This document shows positions 1 through 12,664 of a stretch of 64,000 nucleotides of DNA, piece by piece. Numbering within the stretch: position 1 is the first letter of the stretch; each line of letters starts with the position of its first letter. The position numbers were made by a program, and so were the translations under genes. The notes beneath the pieces are model-generated. The model was not told the origin of the DNA. It made no database searches and worked only from the letters and a program-made list of their open reading frames with translations. The DNA comes from Theocolax elegans (Eukaryota; Arthropoda; Insecta; Hymenoptera; Cerocephalidae). Where the stretch lies: the NCBI GenBank assembly GCA_026168455.1, contig CM047425.1:91577580-91641579 (forward strand), read 5' to 3'.

Positions 1-600
1 ATTTGACCTAATTTTCACTAATAACATATACAATATCAGTGTTTACTCTAGTTGTGGTACTCGTTCTTGATTGTAAGAACATATTGAAGTTCACTGATTA
101 TTTTCACTTAATAAGAAGTTCATACACTTTATGTACCCTTAAACTTCTCTTTGGTTCATGGTATTGCAGTGACCATGTCCTAATGATTAACTAACTAATT
201 ATTAATTAGCCTTGTTTTTCTTATAAAGAGTATTGTGGTGAGCAACTCTTTAAGTTACAAAAAAAATAAAGATCGATCAACAGTTAGATCACTACATCTG
301 AATCGCATTTGCTTTGATGCATTAAATTTTCAATGGTAACATATTTCCATTTTAATAGCTTCAGCATATCTACAAACTTGGTGAGTTCTTTGTACAGTCG
401 ATTCAATTACGAGGCAGTTTAGAAAAATTGTTTTTCCTAAAATAAAATTTAGTAATTGAGTAATGTTTACTTAATTAACAAAAATATATCATATTGATTT
501 ATTCACTTATTGTTTCATATATATTTTAAGAATAAACAATAATAATCCGTTATTATGTACAAGTATATATAAAAAATAGCACACTCAAAAAATATAACAG
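1..600. other. A+T-rich 3' flank, no gene seen
   Basis: This stretch lies downstream of the stop codon of the PDHX-like gene. No open reading frame of note or RNA gene is visible. TTTATT at 601-606 and again at 620-625 reads as AATAAA on the minus strand just after the stop codon, so the transcript probably ends within the first few hundred bases of the window. Confidence 0.5.
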
Positions 601-625
601 TTTATTATACTTACTGATGTTTATT

Positions 626-3600
626 TCATTCTCGTCGATGTCTAAGTGACTGAGATCTACCCACTGCAAGGAAAGTGGGGTCTTGTAACATTGCTTGCAG
701 AACAGCAAGAAAATCAGCAGCTTGATCTTCATCTATTGCTCTCCTATCATATGATAACGTTACAGTCATTACTGTAGATTTCTTTAGAGATACATCTAAA
801 ATTTATTTAAATTTATAATTACGTGGTAACAATCTCTATAACAGTAAGAAACTTTTAAAAATTACCTAAAATTTCACGACCTGTTCCTACAGCAAGAATT
901 GCTATCTGAGGTGGATTAATAATAGCACTAAAATCTTTAACTCCAAACATTCCAAGATTGGATATTCTAGAGTAAATAAAAGATAATTTACTGATTTTAT
1001 AAATATTTTATAGTTATATAATTTATTATTTCTCTTTAATAAGTATTCAAAAAACTTTTATACTTTATATTTTAAAAGAAATTTAATATGTGATAAAAGA
1101 TATTCTTACAAAATGAACATGGCATTTTAATACTAAAATTGTTACATACGTAAAAGTTCCCCCTTGAAATTCTTGTGGTTGAAGCTTTCCTTCTCTAGCT
1201 TTGGCAGCTAATGTTCTTATATTATCAGCTATATCACTCAAACCTTTAGATGCTGCATTAAAAACGATTGGTGTAATAAGACCTGTTGGGGTAGATACAG
1301 CTACTGAGATATCTACCTTTGTTTGATGGATTATCTTAAAATAAAATGTTTTATTAATGTTGATTATTAATTTATTATAATAAGTAAAATACTAATATCT
1401 AGTTACTTGTCCATTCTGATACAATGCATTGACATCAGGACACTCTAAAAGTGCATGTGCTACTGCTTTTGTAACAAAGTCGTTTACGGATACTTTTATA
1501 TTTTCTGTTCGAAGGTTGCTGCGTATTTCGTGAAGTTTGTCAATATTTATGTCGATACTGGCGTAGGAATGAGGAATATTACTCTATAAATTGTAATATA
1601 AATTAGACTAATTTAATATTCAGTATTTTATAAATGAATAAAATAATAAAAACTATAACTATAAAGAAAATTACCTTCGATTCACCAAGCCTCTTAGCAA
1701 TAACAGCTCGAATATTTGATACTGGATTATCAGTGTAACTAGACGGTCCTCCTGACCAGGTAGGCAGAGGGGCCGAAGTTGAACTTTTTGTTGATGTTAT
1801 AGTAGTGTCTGAAGCAGGCGCAGAGACTGTAAATAAAATAATTGTAATGTTTGTGTACTACATAATACATTAAATAAATATTCAAATAAATTTTACCAGT
1901 TTTTGGGGCGACTTTTTGAACATTTTTAGACTTGATATACGATAACACATCCTCTTTTAAAAGACGATTTGGACGGCCAGTACCCTTGATGGAACCTGAA
2001 CTCAAACCATATTCTTCGAGTAACCTTTTAACTGCTAATCCATATATCCTAGAATTATTAATTATTTTAATAAAATTTAGTTCCAATATGGAAAATGCAT
2101 AATACTCTATATTTTACATGTAAGTGTTTGAGTAACTTACTGTCCACTTGGTGGTGTTTGATCTCTACTACCTGTAGATGCACTTGGTGCAGAAGCTACA
2201 GGTGGGGAGGTAGTGGCAGCAGCAGGAGAAGCAGTAGAAGCTGTCTGTTTTGTTGACGATGGAACTACTATTTTCGAAACATCAAATCCTTTTTCTACGA
2301 TAATTGCAATTAAATCTCCAACTTCTGCTTGTGTACCATCAGGAGCCTTTTAATAATATTTATAAATAGAAAATTGTTATGTTTTTATGAATTTTCATAA
2401 TGATAAAAAGGATTAAAATTTACCAAAATTTTAGCTAATACTGCTTCTTCATCAAACTCAAATGTCATAACTGCTTTGTCTGTTTGAATATCTGCTAATG
2501 CATCACCAGGTTCAATGCTTTCACCTTCCTTTTTAAGCCACTTGACAATTGTACCAGTTGTCATAGTTGGAGAAAGAGAAGGCATAGAAATATTTGTCCT
2601 ATTTAAATTAATAATATAAATCATTTTTGTAAATCATTAAAATAATTTAAATATATGTTTTAAATATATTAATATTATTAAAAATTGATGTACTACATAC
2701 TGCCCAGGTGGAATTTCTTCCTTAGGTCCGGGTTCTGTTGCAGATGGTGCAGAAGATGGTGGTGCTCCTGCAGAAGGTGTAGAACCTCCAGCAGGAACTT
2801 CTACAGATTTCCAATCTTCATTTGCTTCAACTGTAAGTGCTATTAGTTCTCCTACCTTAGCATTTTTTCCTTCAGAGACCTGCAAAAATAAAATCATATA
2901 AGATAATGACTATATAAAATAATAGAAGTTACAATTTCAATGACTTATACTTACAATAATTTTAGCAAGTATACTTTCATCATCAAAATCTAATGTCATA
3001 ACAGCTTTATCAGTTTGAATATCAGCAATACCATCTCCTGGATTAATTGTATCACCTTCTTTTTTTAGCCACTTTACTATTGTGCCATTTTCCATAGTTG
3101 GTGAGAGAGCAGGCATAAGTAATTCTTTGCCTTTGACTGTATCAAGAGAAAAAAATTATTCATAAATACTTAAATTATATTCTGACTTTCATTAATACAA
3201 AATAATATAAAGTGTGAATTTTCTTACAATAATATATAATTAAAATTTCTTGAAACATATACTTATTTCTAATTGCAGTGAGTTAAAAAAATGTTGAATT
3301 AAAGTATTAAAACAAATATTAGCATATTAATTCTTGGATTTTTTTCCATCTATCTAATGCCAAAATATCGTAACAAACAAATATAGTAAACAGACTGAAA
3401 ACATTTTAATCATTTATAATCATTCAAAAATAACACTAACCATTTGACAGTTAGTATACTAAAAGGTTACTTGAGGTTGCATAACTGTCATCCAGTGACA
3501 AAAATAAATAAAACCCAAAAAACAGTTTACTCATAAAAGCTAATGATTCATAAAATAAAAATTTAAAAATTAAACAAATCACTAATAAGAAAACTACAAA

Positions 3601-3815
3601 CGAGATGTTAAGGATAAACTAAGGACACTTAACCTAAAAATTTAAATAAAAACGTCTTATTTTGTTAAAAATGATAATGAAAATTTACCATTTAGTATCC
3701 AACTTGTATGAAAACATAATCGTTGATATTTCGCTGGTAGTAAATTACGAGGTACAATATATTGAGCCTGTTTGATGGTAAAAAATCCAACCCCACATCT
3801 CATTATATACGCCAT
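626..3815 (-). CDS. Pdhx: Pyruvate dehydrogenase E2-family protein, probably protein X (E3-binding protein), mitochondrial
   Basis: Eleven exons join in frame to 601 aa: 3815-3689, 3136-2955, 2879-2701, 2598-2424, 2346-2141, 2048-1897, 1826-1675, 1583-1407, 1334-1150, 966-866 and 795-626. The first about 45 residues are basic/hydrophobic and acid-free, like a mitochondrial presequence. Two lipoyl domains follow, each with MPxLSPTM and the [10 protein letters not shown] lipoyl-lysine motif (K86, K204). Ala/Pro/Ser-rich linkers separate them from a peripheral subunit-binding domain (about 290-325) and an E2 catalytic-type domain (about 375-601, with [13 protein letters not shown]). In active acetyltransferases the active site reads DHRxxDG; here it is DRRAIDE at 562-568, so the catalytic His is Arg563 and the Gly is Glu568, while Asp567 is kept. 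From family knowledge this points to the structural E3-binding protein rather than the acetyltransferase. Vertebrate protein X usually has one lipoyl domain, so the two here are notable. DLAT is the alternative name. Confidence 0.88.
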
Positions 3816-3910
3816 TTTTCGACGTCGGCGACGTACGCGATATATATGAATATATCTCGCAGAAGACCAACTTAGCAGAAGACATCAAAACTTGAGCGCA
3901 TGTGGACGAT

Positions 3911-3964
3911 GTATGACCTCTAATATCACGTGTATTCCTCGTCAAGGTCATTTAAATTCACGTG
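3911..3964 (-). promoter_or_regulatory. E-box / ERR-element cluster upstream of the PDHX-like gene
   Basis: Two perfect palindromic E-boxes, CACGTG at 3927-3932 and 3959-3964, flank TCAAGGTCA at 3942-3950, which is the textbook estrogen-related-receptor element. A further TGACCT half-site lies at 3914-3919. The cluster is 110-150 bp upstream of the start codon at 3815. ERR and bHLH-zip factors are known regulators of metabolic genes in insects; a role here is inferred from position. Confidence 0.5.
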
Positions 3965-5417
3965 GTAGTGTTTTAATTTTTTTTAAATTTTTATAAAACT
4001 TGGATATAGTTATAATTGTCATAAATAAATAATTTGTTATGCACTAGATTTATCATTACTTTACTTCAGTAAATGATATTAACAATTTTGAAAATTTCTT
4101 TATATAAAAAAAAATATATGATTATTATTAAGATTTATAGTTTTCATATGAAAATATTAAGTTATATTTGTATTTTAATAATTATTTGAATTGCAAGGTT
4201 TATTTAAAAATTCTGTTCATACATACTTTTGTCATTATTTTTCATTTAATTTATGGGTAATTCATATGACTGCTGAATTCTAATAACTCAAAATGGAAAC
4301 TATTAATTTTATTAAGTATAAGTACATTTTAATCAATTTGTTTTATTAAAATTGTGATTTAAATATAAACAAAATTTAGATAAATAAATTGAAGCGACAG
4401 ATTGTGACACTTAAAATAATATAAATGTTTTACTAATCTTTAGTTACGATATAGACATACCTCAAATTATGTTGCAAATAATAAAAGTGACTACAATTAA
4501 ATAATGAAATATAAATAAATACACAATATAATTATCAAACAAAATAATTTATTTAGAAATGTATACATTATAGATTTTTTATTTAACATATTTTCCAAAA
4601 ATATCAGTATAATACAAAGTATCAAAGTTTAATTTTATCATTTTTACAATGTAGATAACAATTAAATATTGCTGATAACTATTTCGCCATAAAAATTTAC
4701 ACACAATATAAGATTTATTAAAAACCAATTAATTTTATCATTTACATATATATTTTTTCACAAAACTATAATAATAATCTTTGATTTTTACAAGCTGCAG
4801 TGTTGCTCTGATAATTAAAATGCTATATTATTATAAAAAAGGATTAGTGAAACTAAAATCACAGTAAGTATTGACAATTGCATTTGCAAAGTCTATCTAA
4901 AAGAGCTGGAGCAAGATCTTAACTTATAAATTCAACTTGTAAGCTTCTTACATGATTAAATCATTGTATACCAAATTGACTTATATGTACAACTCTTATG
5001 ATTTAAATGACTATATGTACACATGACAGAACTTTTCTAATTATGAAAAAATGATTCCTAGTTTAAATTACCAATTAATTTTGGTATTTCTCAGTTCTGA
5101 TCTTTTGCCAAACTAGAACTACAGTCAATTCACAATTGTTTTTATGCTAATCAGTATTGCACTTCAGTGTCAATGATTAACTGAAAAGCAAGTAGTTTAC
5201 ACTTGTATTGCCACTTATTAGAACTTATATTTGACAATAATCAGAACCCGATTGCATTTTATAAATAAATAAAAAATGATACTTGTAGGAACGCTTATTT
5301 TAAATTTAGGAAAACTTTTTATCAATAATTTATATGAAGTTCATGAAATTATTGAAATCTTGAATAACTATGAACAAACATAACTCTGATACACGGATTC
5401 ATATTATGTACATCTAC
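3965..5417. other. Intergenic A+T-rich DNA between the PDHX-like gene and BCAT
   Basis: No reading frame of interest, no convincing RNA gene and no repeat structure is seen. It should hold the 3' UTR and polyadenylation site of the BCAT transcript (minus strand, stop at 5418) and the distal promoter of the PDHX-like gene. Confidence 0.4.
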
Positions 5418-8400
5418 TTATTCTATTGGTAAGGCCCATGGATGATCTATGTATCCATATTGAATATCATTAAGATGTTTAAGAAAAACTCTATGAATAG
5501 GTTCTGCATGCTCCACCGTTGGTAGGTATACACCGTTTCCCATATATTCGATGTACGAGATCGGACTTACTACGCAAGCTGTGCCAGCTCCAAAAAGTTC
5601 TAACAGCTGGAAAAAATTAAATATTTAAATATGCTGATTAATATTATCTATAATGCCTCCAAATATAATATAATACCATATACTAATAACTATGATCATA
5701 TTAAATACTAAATAAATAAAAACCGCATTTAAAAAAAGTTTTAATCAAATTTAATTTGTAAAATGTCAATATTCTTTTTTCACCAAACTCAAATTATTTT
5801 ATAATAATTAAGAGTTACAAAGTTATCAAAAACTTAAGTATCTTTATATTATTCAAGGGTATTATTTATGTTGATAATGTAATTCTAATTATCTAGTCTA
5901 AAATATTAAAAGATTGTCTACTCACTCGATTTTCTGCTAACAATTGACGAACTTCCGACATAGTGATATTCCTTTCAGTAACTTTAAATTGTTTCCAATC
6001 TCTTGCAAGGGACAAGATTGAGTTCCTTACCACTCCTGGTAGAATCAGTCCATTCAGTGGTGGTGTGATTAATTCTTTTTCTGAAAGAAAAATAGTTTTA
6101 GACTATAAATGTCAATTATAATTCAACGTTAGTTAACTTGAGTGAATAAAGTGGAGAAAATTATAAATAGTTCACATTATCAGAAATGCTTATAAAGTAT
6201 ATCATTCAGTAAAGTATCAACAAGTTGATAAAACTAAGAAAATATTTTTATTTAAACTACAGTAATTGAACTCTAATAATAACTACTGTTAAACAAAGTT
6301 GAGAATGATTCCTGATATCTACAATTTGCGTTATAAGAAAGACAAAATAATGTTTGAATTGACATTCATATCATATTTTCTAAAATTTATCTATAGAAGT
6401 TTTATTTTTAAATGATTTTAAAGTATAGTAAAAAAATGTAATTGTGTAAAAGATATTTTTTATTGAATTAAATTACCTCCATTATCATTAACACAGAACA
6501 TAAAAATGTTCATTGTGCCAGCTTCAGTCAATTGATGATCATCTCCATAAAGCCAAAGAACCTGTTGTAATCCTTTTTCTATGGCTTCTTTTTGTACATG
6601 AAGTGTAGGTGCATAATTACTACCCATTTTACGATCTCCACAACCTCCTGGCCAGGCCCTTGTATATCGGGGATCAGCAAGTAATGAGACTCCACGTTTT
6701 GCTTCATGATTCTTAAAATAAGACCCTACAGGACTAAGAATCACGTACAACATGGCTGAATCTGACGCTGCTACTCCTAAGGTAGGCTATAAAATAATAA
6801 AATATAAGCTTCATTTTTGTTAATTTTTCCATATCGATGAATATACTTTCGTTTTATAAATATAATTTCTTAATAAACCAAACATACTTTAATTAATCTT
6901 ATCGTACATTTATCATTATCTTACTTTTTTTATAAATGCTTATATCTGTGTAAAATAGTTTACTTTTACTTAAATCCATATTTATGCATTTAAATTTTAA
7001 TTCTGTAATTATCAAGTGAATTTCTGATATGCGTGAGGATTATTACATCATATTAACGTACATGTGATAAATTAATTAAGATATTATCTCTTGGCATTGG
7101 CAACTTTACTAAGTGTACTTTTTAAAAATTAAAATCAGAGTTTTTGTCAAAAATATTTCATTTTACAAAGAAATGTTGTTTATAATTTGAATTGTATGTA
7201 TATGTATAAGTATTTAATAATACAAATACAAAAAATAAATTTTTAATTCCGAATTTTCTAAAGAAGAACTATTTAGAAATTCTACTTGTATTTAATCAAT
7301 TTTGAATAAAAATAGTTCAGTGAATTTCCCTTGCATTTCTCGTGAATCTCTATGTGAAAAACAATATATACATATTGGAGCTGCCAATAACTGATTATAA
7401 TTGTTTGTTACTAACACATTCCATCTATATAGAAACTGCAAGTTTGATAACATGCAGCTGAACCATGGATACATCAAAAAGGCAAGTGATAAATACCCTA
7501 TGTTTCTTTGTAGTTTTAAAAGCATTTGATAATGTTCATCGTCATTTGTAATAAGTAATAACAATAATAATCAAAAGTTACAGAAATTTTATCCAAAGAG
7601 ATTATTTATCTCTTGCCAATTCTTTTTTCTTGGATATTCATTTCAGACGAGAACGCATGATTTAATATTTTATCTTTTAATTCATAAAATTTGAGTTGAA
7701 TCAACATAAATTAAATAACGTGAAGGAGATTTTGTCATTTTTTAAAGAATATCTACAGTTGAAAAATGGTGAGAAACTTCGTAATCGATTAAAGATGCTG
7801 CTCTGAATAGTTGTTGCTATTTAAACAAGATCGAGAGAATTCTTGATAATTGTTTATCGATCATTCGTTTCATGCACGTCACACGTAGTCAATCGATCTT
7901 GTTATGACATGATAAAGGGAATATCCTGAATAATACATGTTGACTTCGATTTTGCGCTAATAAACGGCAGCGCTCCGCCCCTAGTAAACGGAACATCACG
8001 CCACGAATTCTCGCATTGCGTTATCACTATTGAGAAACTGACTGATTAAACTAAGTAAAATGATGCAAAGTCAATGACGCTGATGACATAAGTCATTCTA
8101 CTTATTGGAGCAGTGAAAATAACATTTACAGTGGTAGAATTGTGACCATTTCTTATACACTTATTAATTGGTTCACCTTAGTCTAGTTCTACTTACATCA
8201 ATGCCTATCAACGTTGGTCTTATGTATAAACTTGAGGCTTCCGAATGCGGGACCCACTCTTGGTCTATACTAATTAGCCTGTTTATACATTTAATCAGTT
8301 CCATTCCATTAAAAGTCGGTAAGCCAGACCTAAGCGCTGAGGCATTCATTCTATCCATATTCATTTCAGGTCTGAATACTCGTATTTTCCCATCAATGCC

Positions 8401-10355
8401 TCGATATGCTTTCATACCTTCAAACAGCTGGAAAAATGATTACTTATGTATTTGAAATTTCTATCAATATTTCAATGTAAAGGTATAACTAATACTAATT
8501 TTCAATGCTAATTAATCATTTGAATTTGAGGAAGTTTTAATTTTAAATGGTTACACATTTTTTTTCATTAATATTAATTATTAAACATTAACATTAAATT
8601 CTTAAAAAATCCTCTATTAATTATTCCAAATGACGTTTGTTTCTTCAAATTATAGAAACAGAAGTTGAATTACTAATATTTTAAAGAAATAAAATTTTTG
8701 TTATAGTTAAAGTTAAAGAGTAGTTAAAGAATATTTATATTTAAATTCTATAGTTAATAAAATTTTTAACAAATGACATTTTTTATTTACCTCAATGGCA
8801 TAATGAAGAACTTTGGCAGCTGGATGTAGAACTAAATTTTCTAATGGAGTAATTTCGGGCATTTGCCATCCACCAAGTGCTTCATGATAATATATCTTAA
8901 GCATGTGATCTGTAAAATATTTACCAAAAGCCAATTCACTTACATTAGGCTTAGGTTGTAATTGATGGGGTGCTGCCAACCGAACTGACACATCTGCATA
9001 CTGTGACAAAATATGTAAATATTCAGTGAGGTCATTTAAAAGATAAACAAATGAATTAAATTCTGGTTAAGAAACTTTAAATATACCTTGAAAGTTCTCT
9101 CTGGTTGCAGAGCTTCCTTATCTCTAATTTTTAATGAAGAACTCCATCGAACATTTGGTTGTAATTGATTTAAAAGTCCACCAAAGGATAAGATCTGTAA
9201 ATAAGAATATGAATTAATTTTACTTTCTTTAAGAATAAACATGAGAGCTTGTTTTGTATCAATAGGATAATTCCTATATTTGTACACCCACCCTTCCATG
9301 TTGACATAGCATATTTTTTTATGATAATTATCCGCCAATATTTTATCAGATTGGGTATAAGAGAAAAATGTCATCTGATCAAATAAGTCCTAAGTATTAG
9401 AGATAACTCTCATTAATAAGCCAAAATATATGATTGATTTAAATGTCTATAGCTTTACAAACTGAAATTGAAATTAGCAGTTGATTGCTTGCTACATTTG
9501 TTAAACTATCCTACAGTTAAAATATTTAAATATTGGTATTTATAAAGGTGTATCATGCATTTTAAGTGTGTGTTCGCGTGTGTATTAGCGAATTGACTCT
9601 TATTTTTCCGTATGATTGAATATTAGATAACATTAAATTTTAGGGTCAATCCAGAAAGTTCTGCACAAGCAAACTCATATATAATGAAATACAAAAATTC
9701 TGAGAACTCGATGAGGAAGAATTTCGTAACTAATACTTGTGTAGATATTCACATTGAAAACGTGCGTCTGAAATTGTTCGGATTCAACGATTCATACACT
9801 TAATATATGCGAATTTCACCGTTCCTCATTAAAATACCAAAGCGCTAAATTGAAAATTCAGTATCGCTAATAAATAAAAAATCCAACTTTTTTACTAAAA
9901 AATGATTAAACGTAATACGTCGTTCGGTAAAAGCGGTTGCATAAGCTAAGCACATATTCGTGAAATTGAAATATTAGATTGTATTACACTTTTTCACACA
10001 ATTAAAATATGTCATCGATTACAATTTCAATCGGACAATTAATATTCGGAAATTCTATTTATCACTACACGACGTAAAAATGTATCACAAGGCAACGAGA
10101 TTTTCTATTTTTTAAATAGACACCGACGTTTAGACTAACACGATAGTCGGATACTCAGCACGTTGTTTACTATTTTCTTCACCCCTGCATATCATCAACA
10201 CACGTGCGCATCATCAAAGTCAATTTTAGGTGAGGTTAGGTCTGTAAGCGCGCGAATAATTTGTAATTTGAAAAACGCTCGAAGCAGTTGTCGCAATTTG
10301 AATAAACGATATTAAAAAAAATAAATATTCATACCTTACGCCTCAGATGAACCAT
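5418..10355 (-). CDS. Bcat: Branched-chain-amino-acid aminotransferase
   Basis: Seven exons close in frame to 407 aa: 10355-10335, 9194-9087, 9000-8791, 8427-8197, 6786-6477, 6080-5926 and 5606-5418. The enzyme is a fold-type IV PLP transaminase that swaps the amino group between Leu/Ile/Val and 2-oxoglutarate. Recognisable blocks are [10 protein letters not shown] (near 80), [10 protein letters not shown] (substrate loop, about 114), [18 protein letters not shown] (about 205-214), [15 protein letters not shown] (about 237-251, with Lys243 as the PLP-binding lysine) and [14 protein letters not shown] near the C-terminus. The short basic N-terminus (MVHLRRKILS...RWSSS) with no early acidic residues suggests mitochondrial import. 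In exon 4 the donor GAT|GTAAGT at 8197/8196 is the only one that keeps frame. The redox CXXC of mammalian BCATs is CVVS here. The first intron (9195-10334) separates a 7-codon first exon. Confidence 0.93.
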
Positions 10356-10684
10356 TTTTCTCGAATTATCTCGTGTTCCTTACGTTTTGTCAATCGGTAT
10401 TATTACGTTCGTCAAACGATGTGTTCGAATAATATAATCGAACGGAAATCCATGAACATAATACAGCGAAACGTTCCACTGATTTTCCTCTTCCTTTTCA
10501 AATGAAATTTCACGCACTATATTATTAATGAAGGTACGAATAGTAAAATAAAAGAAATTGAAAGTATAAAATAGCAAAAGCAAAGGGGCAATTGATAGAT
10601 CACATATATTACAAAATCCTTAAAATCATTGGTATAAAAATCCTTGTTCCGTAAATGGCACACATATAATAAAGAAATAAAAAG

Positions 10685-10717
10685 AAAAAATATCGCGTGA
10701 AACGAGCGCACTATATA
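10685..10717 (-). promoter_or_regulatory. Possible TATA promoter for BCAT
   Basis: On the minus strand TATATAG (10717-10711) lies in a locally GC-richer stretch about 355 bp upstream of the BCAT start codon; a start site about 30 bp further on would be near 10685. There is no CCAAT box at the usual distance and no confirmed initiator, so this is weak. Confidence 0.25.
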
Positions 10718-12557
10718 CGATCCCCGGGGCACTTGTGTCAATTTACCGGGCGCTTTGCTCGACTACTACGCGAATAATGAATTTGAATGAAGGCATCGGC
10801 TAATATTTTATTTATCAGTCCCCCGACGACTTCGGAAGATATTCGTATATAGAGAGTTCTCGAGTGGGGGGGAGGACACACATGACCGCGTGAGTGAAAA
10901 AAAAAGTAGGCGCGTCTTCTTTTTGAACGTATGATCTACTATCCCGCGCGTACATGTACGTACATACGTAAGGCGCATGCCGCGAAAATTTTTCTGGGGG
11001 CCAACTAACATTAGTTATTAAGTAGAAAATAAGTCATCGACGACCTCAAGCTCGACCCTATATACGAGCCTTTTCCTCTGTATGACGTTAGTTCGGTTAT
11101 CGGGCGCGCACTTATTCACACATGAGCAAGCTTCGAGGCTACGGTATGCATATTAGTCCCCCACCGAAAAAAAAAAAATAATAAACGACATTTTAAGAAT
11201 TGTTAGAGTGGGAAGAAAGTGAAAGCCAGAGGAGAAGATAAGAGGATGCACGAACAAGAGAATATGATAAGAGAAAGCGAATACAAGTGTACACCAAATG
11301 AAATCTCATGGAGAATGAGAGAAGCGTCAAATTTTTTAAATTATTTATCTCCAATTGTTTTCCTTTTATCTATGGTTTTTCTAACCAAAATGATGATTGG
11401 ACTCTTAACTAGATTAACGTACATAAGTATAATAGTTTACAGAAATATTTTTACTTGGATCACTTTTTGGGGGTATATTTTGCAGCGGTGTAAATTTTGG
11501 ATGGTACCGTTAATCTTTAAATGATAGAATCTTCGCATACGTTTATACGTTTATTTCGTATTAATTATTCATTAAATCGAACGATCAACGTATACGTATA
11601 TGTTGCACTCCAGTGGTTATAAATACAAAAAATCTAAAAATATCCCTCAAAAAAACCAGTTAAAGGCACGAAAAAAATAAGTATTGTGAAAGTAAATAAC
11701 GAAAAAAAAAATACTTAAAAAGATTACAAAATCGGTTTACGCAAAATGAAAAGAAAGTTTAATCGCATTAGCGTTCACAAGCTTATTTAACTTTATTTAT
11801 ATTAAGATTAAACCATTTTTTTTGCATATCACAATGTTCAGTTTGTGTTATATATACCTTTGATAATAAATTATTCATTTTTCCCGTCTTTGCGGTGGTC
11901 CTATCAAATTATTCAATCATAAAAATTAAGATTAGATAAAGTTTGATACGTGGGAAAATGTAGTAAAAATGTATTAATGTGAAGACACAACTGTACATGT
12001 AATTATTGTCAATTCAGCAATAAAATATATTTATCGCTTGTATACTTATCCGTCAAATAATTTTTATGTGAATCTAATGTTAAATAATTCAACTTTTAAT
12101 TGTTATACATCTTACTATTTAACTTAGTATACTGTACATATAATATGCAACTGTTCTTATAGAACTTAAAATTAAAAATGTTATTAAGAGTTTATTACAA
12201 GCAATTTAATAATTATTACATTTCTGTTGATCGACAATAATCATTTTAGATTATGTTAACTGTTAATGCAGCTAAATCATTAAAAAGAAATTGTACATTT
12301 TTTACATAGCACTTTATTTGCGCCTTCCACTTCTTTAACTTTGCTTATTTTTCTTATGATATGATAAGTATATTACTGTTTTTAATTCATTTTCTTTTTA
12401 CAAGTTCGATTATCCCTTTGAATTCTGCATATCGACGTTAAAATTCTTATTTTGCGTAATTTTTTGTATCAGAAAATCATAAATACTTAAATTCAAAGGA
12501 CAAAAGAAAGTGTGTGATTGGATCGATTATTTCAGTGATTATATGTGAAATAACAGC

Positions 12558-12664
12558 GATTATCAGCGATAAAAATCTCATCTTTTATCCTGACATGTCG
12601 GATATAGGTACATGACTTTCTGAAAATGTCAGGATAAAAGATGTGATTTTTATCGCTCATAATC
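12558..12664. repeat. Near-perfect hairpin / foldback, 39-bp arms
   Basis: Arms 12558-12596 and 12626-12664 are reverse complements with two mismatches, around a 29-base loop. The core arm contains GCGATAAAAATC and ATCTTTTATCCTGACAT. Arm length and loop size would fit a microRNA-like precursor or a small foldback transposon; I recognise no known insect miRNA in it, and no clear target duplication flanks it. Confidence 0.7.

Noticed and set aside
8177..8196. Longer version of BCAT exon 4 ending at 8177
   Set aside because: It shifts the frame into a stop; the GTAAGT donor at 8196 keeps frame and the family sequence.
8168..8455. Plus-strand 95-codon frame over a BCAT exon
   Set aside because: Shadow of the BCAT exon 8427-8197.
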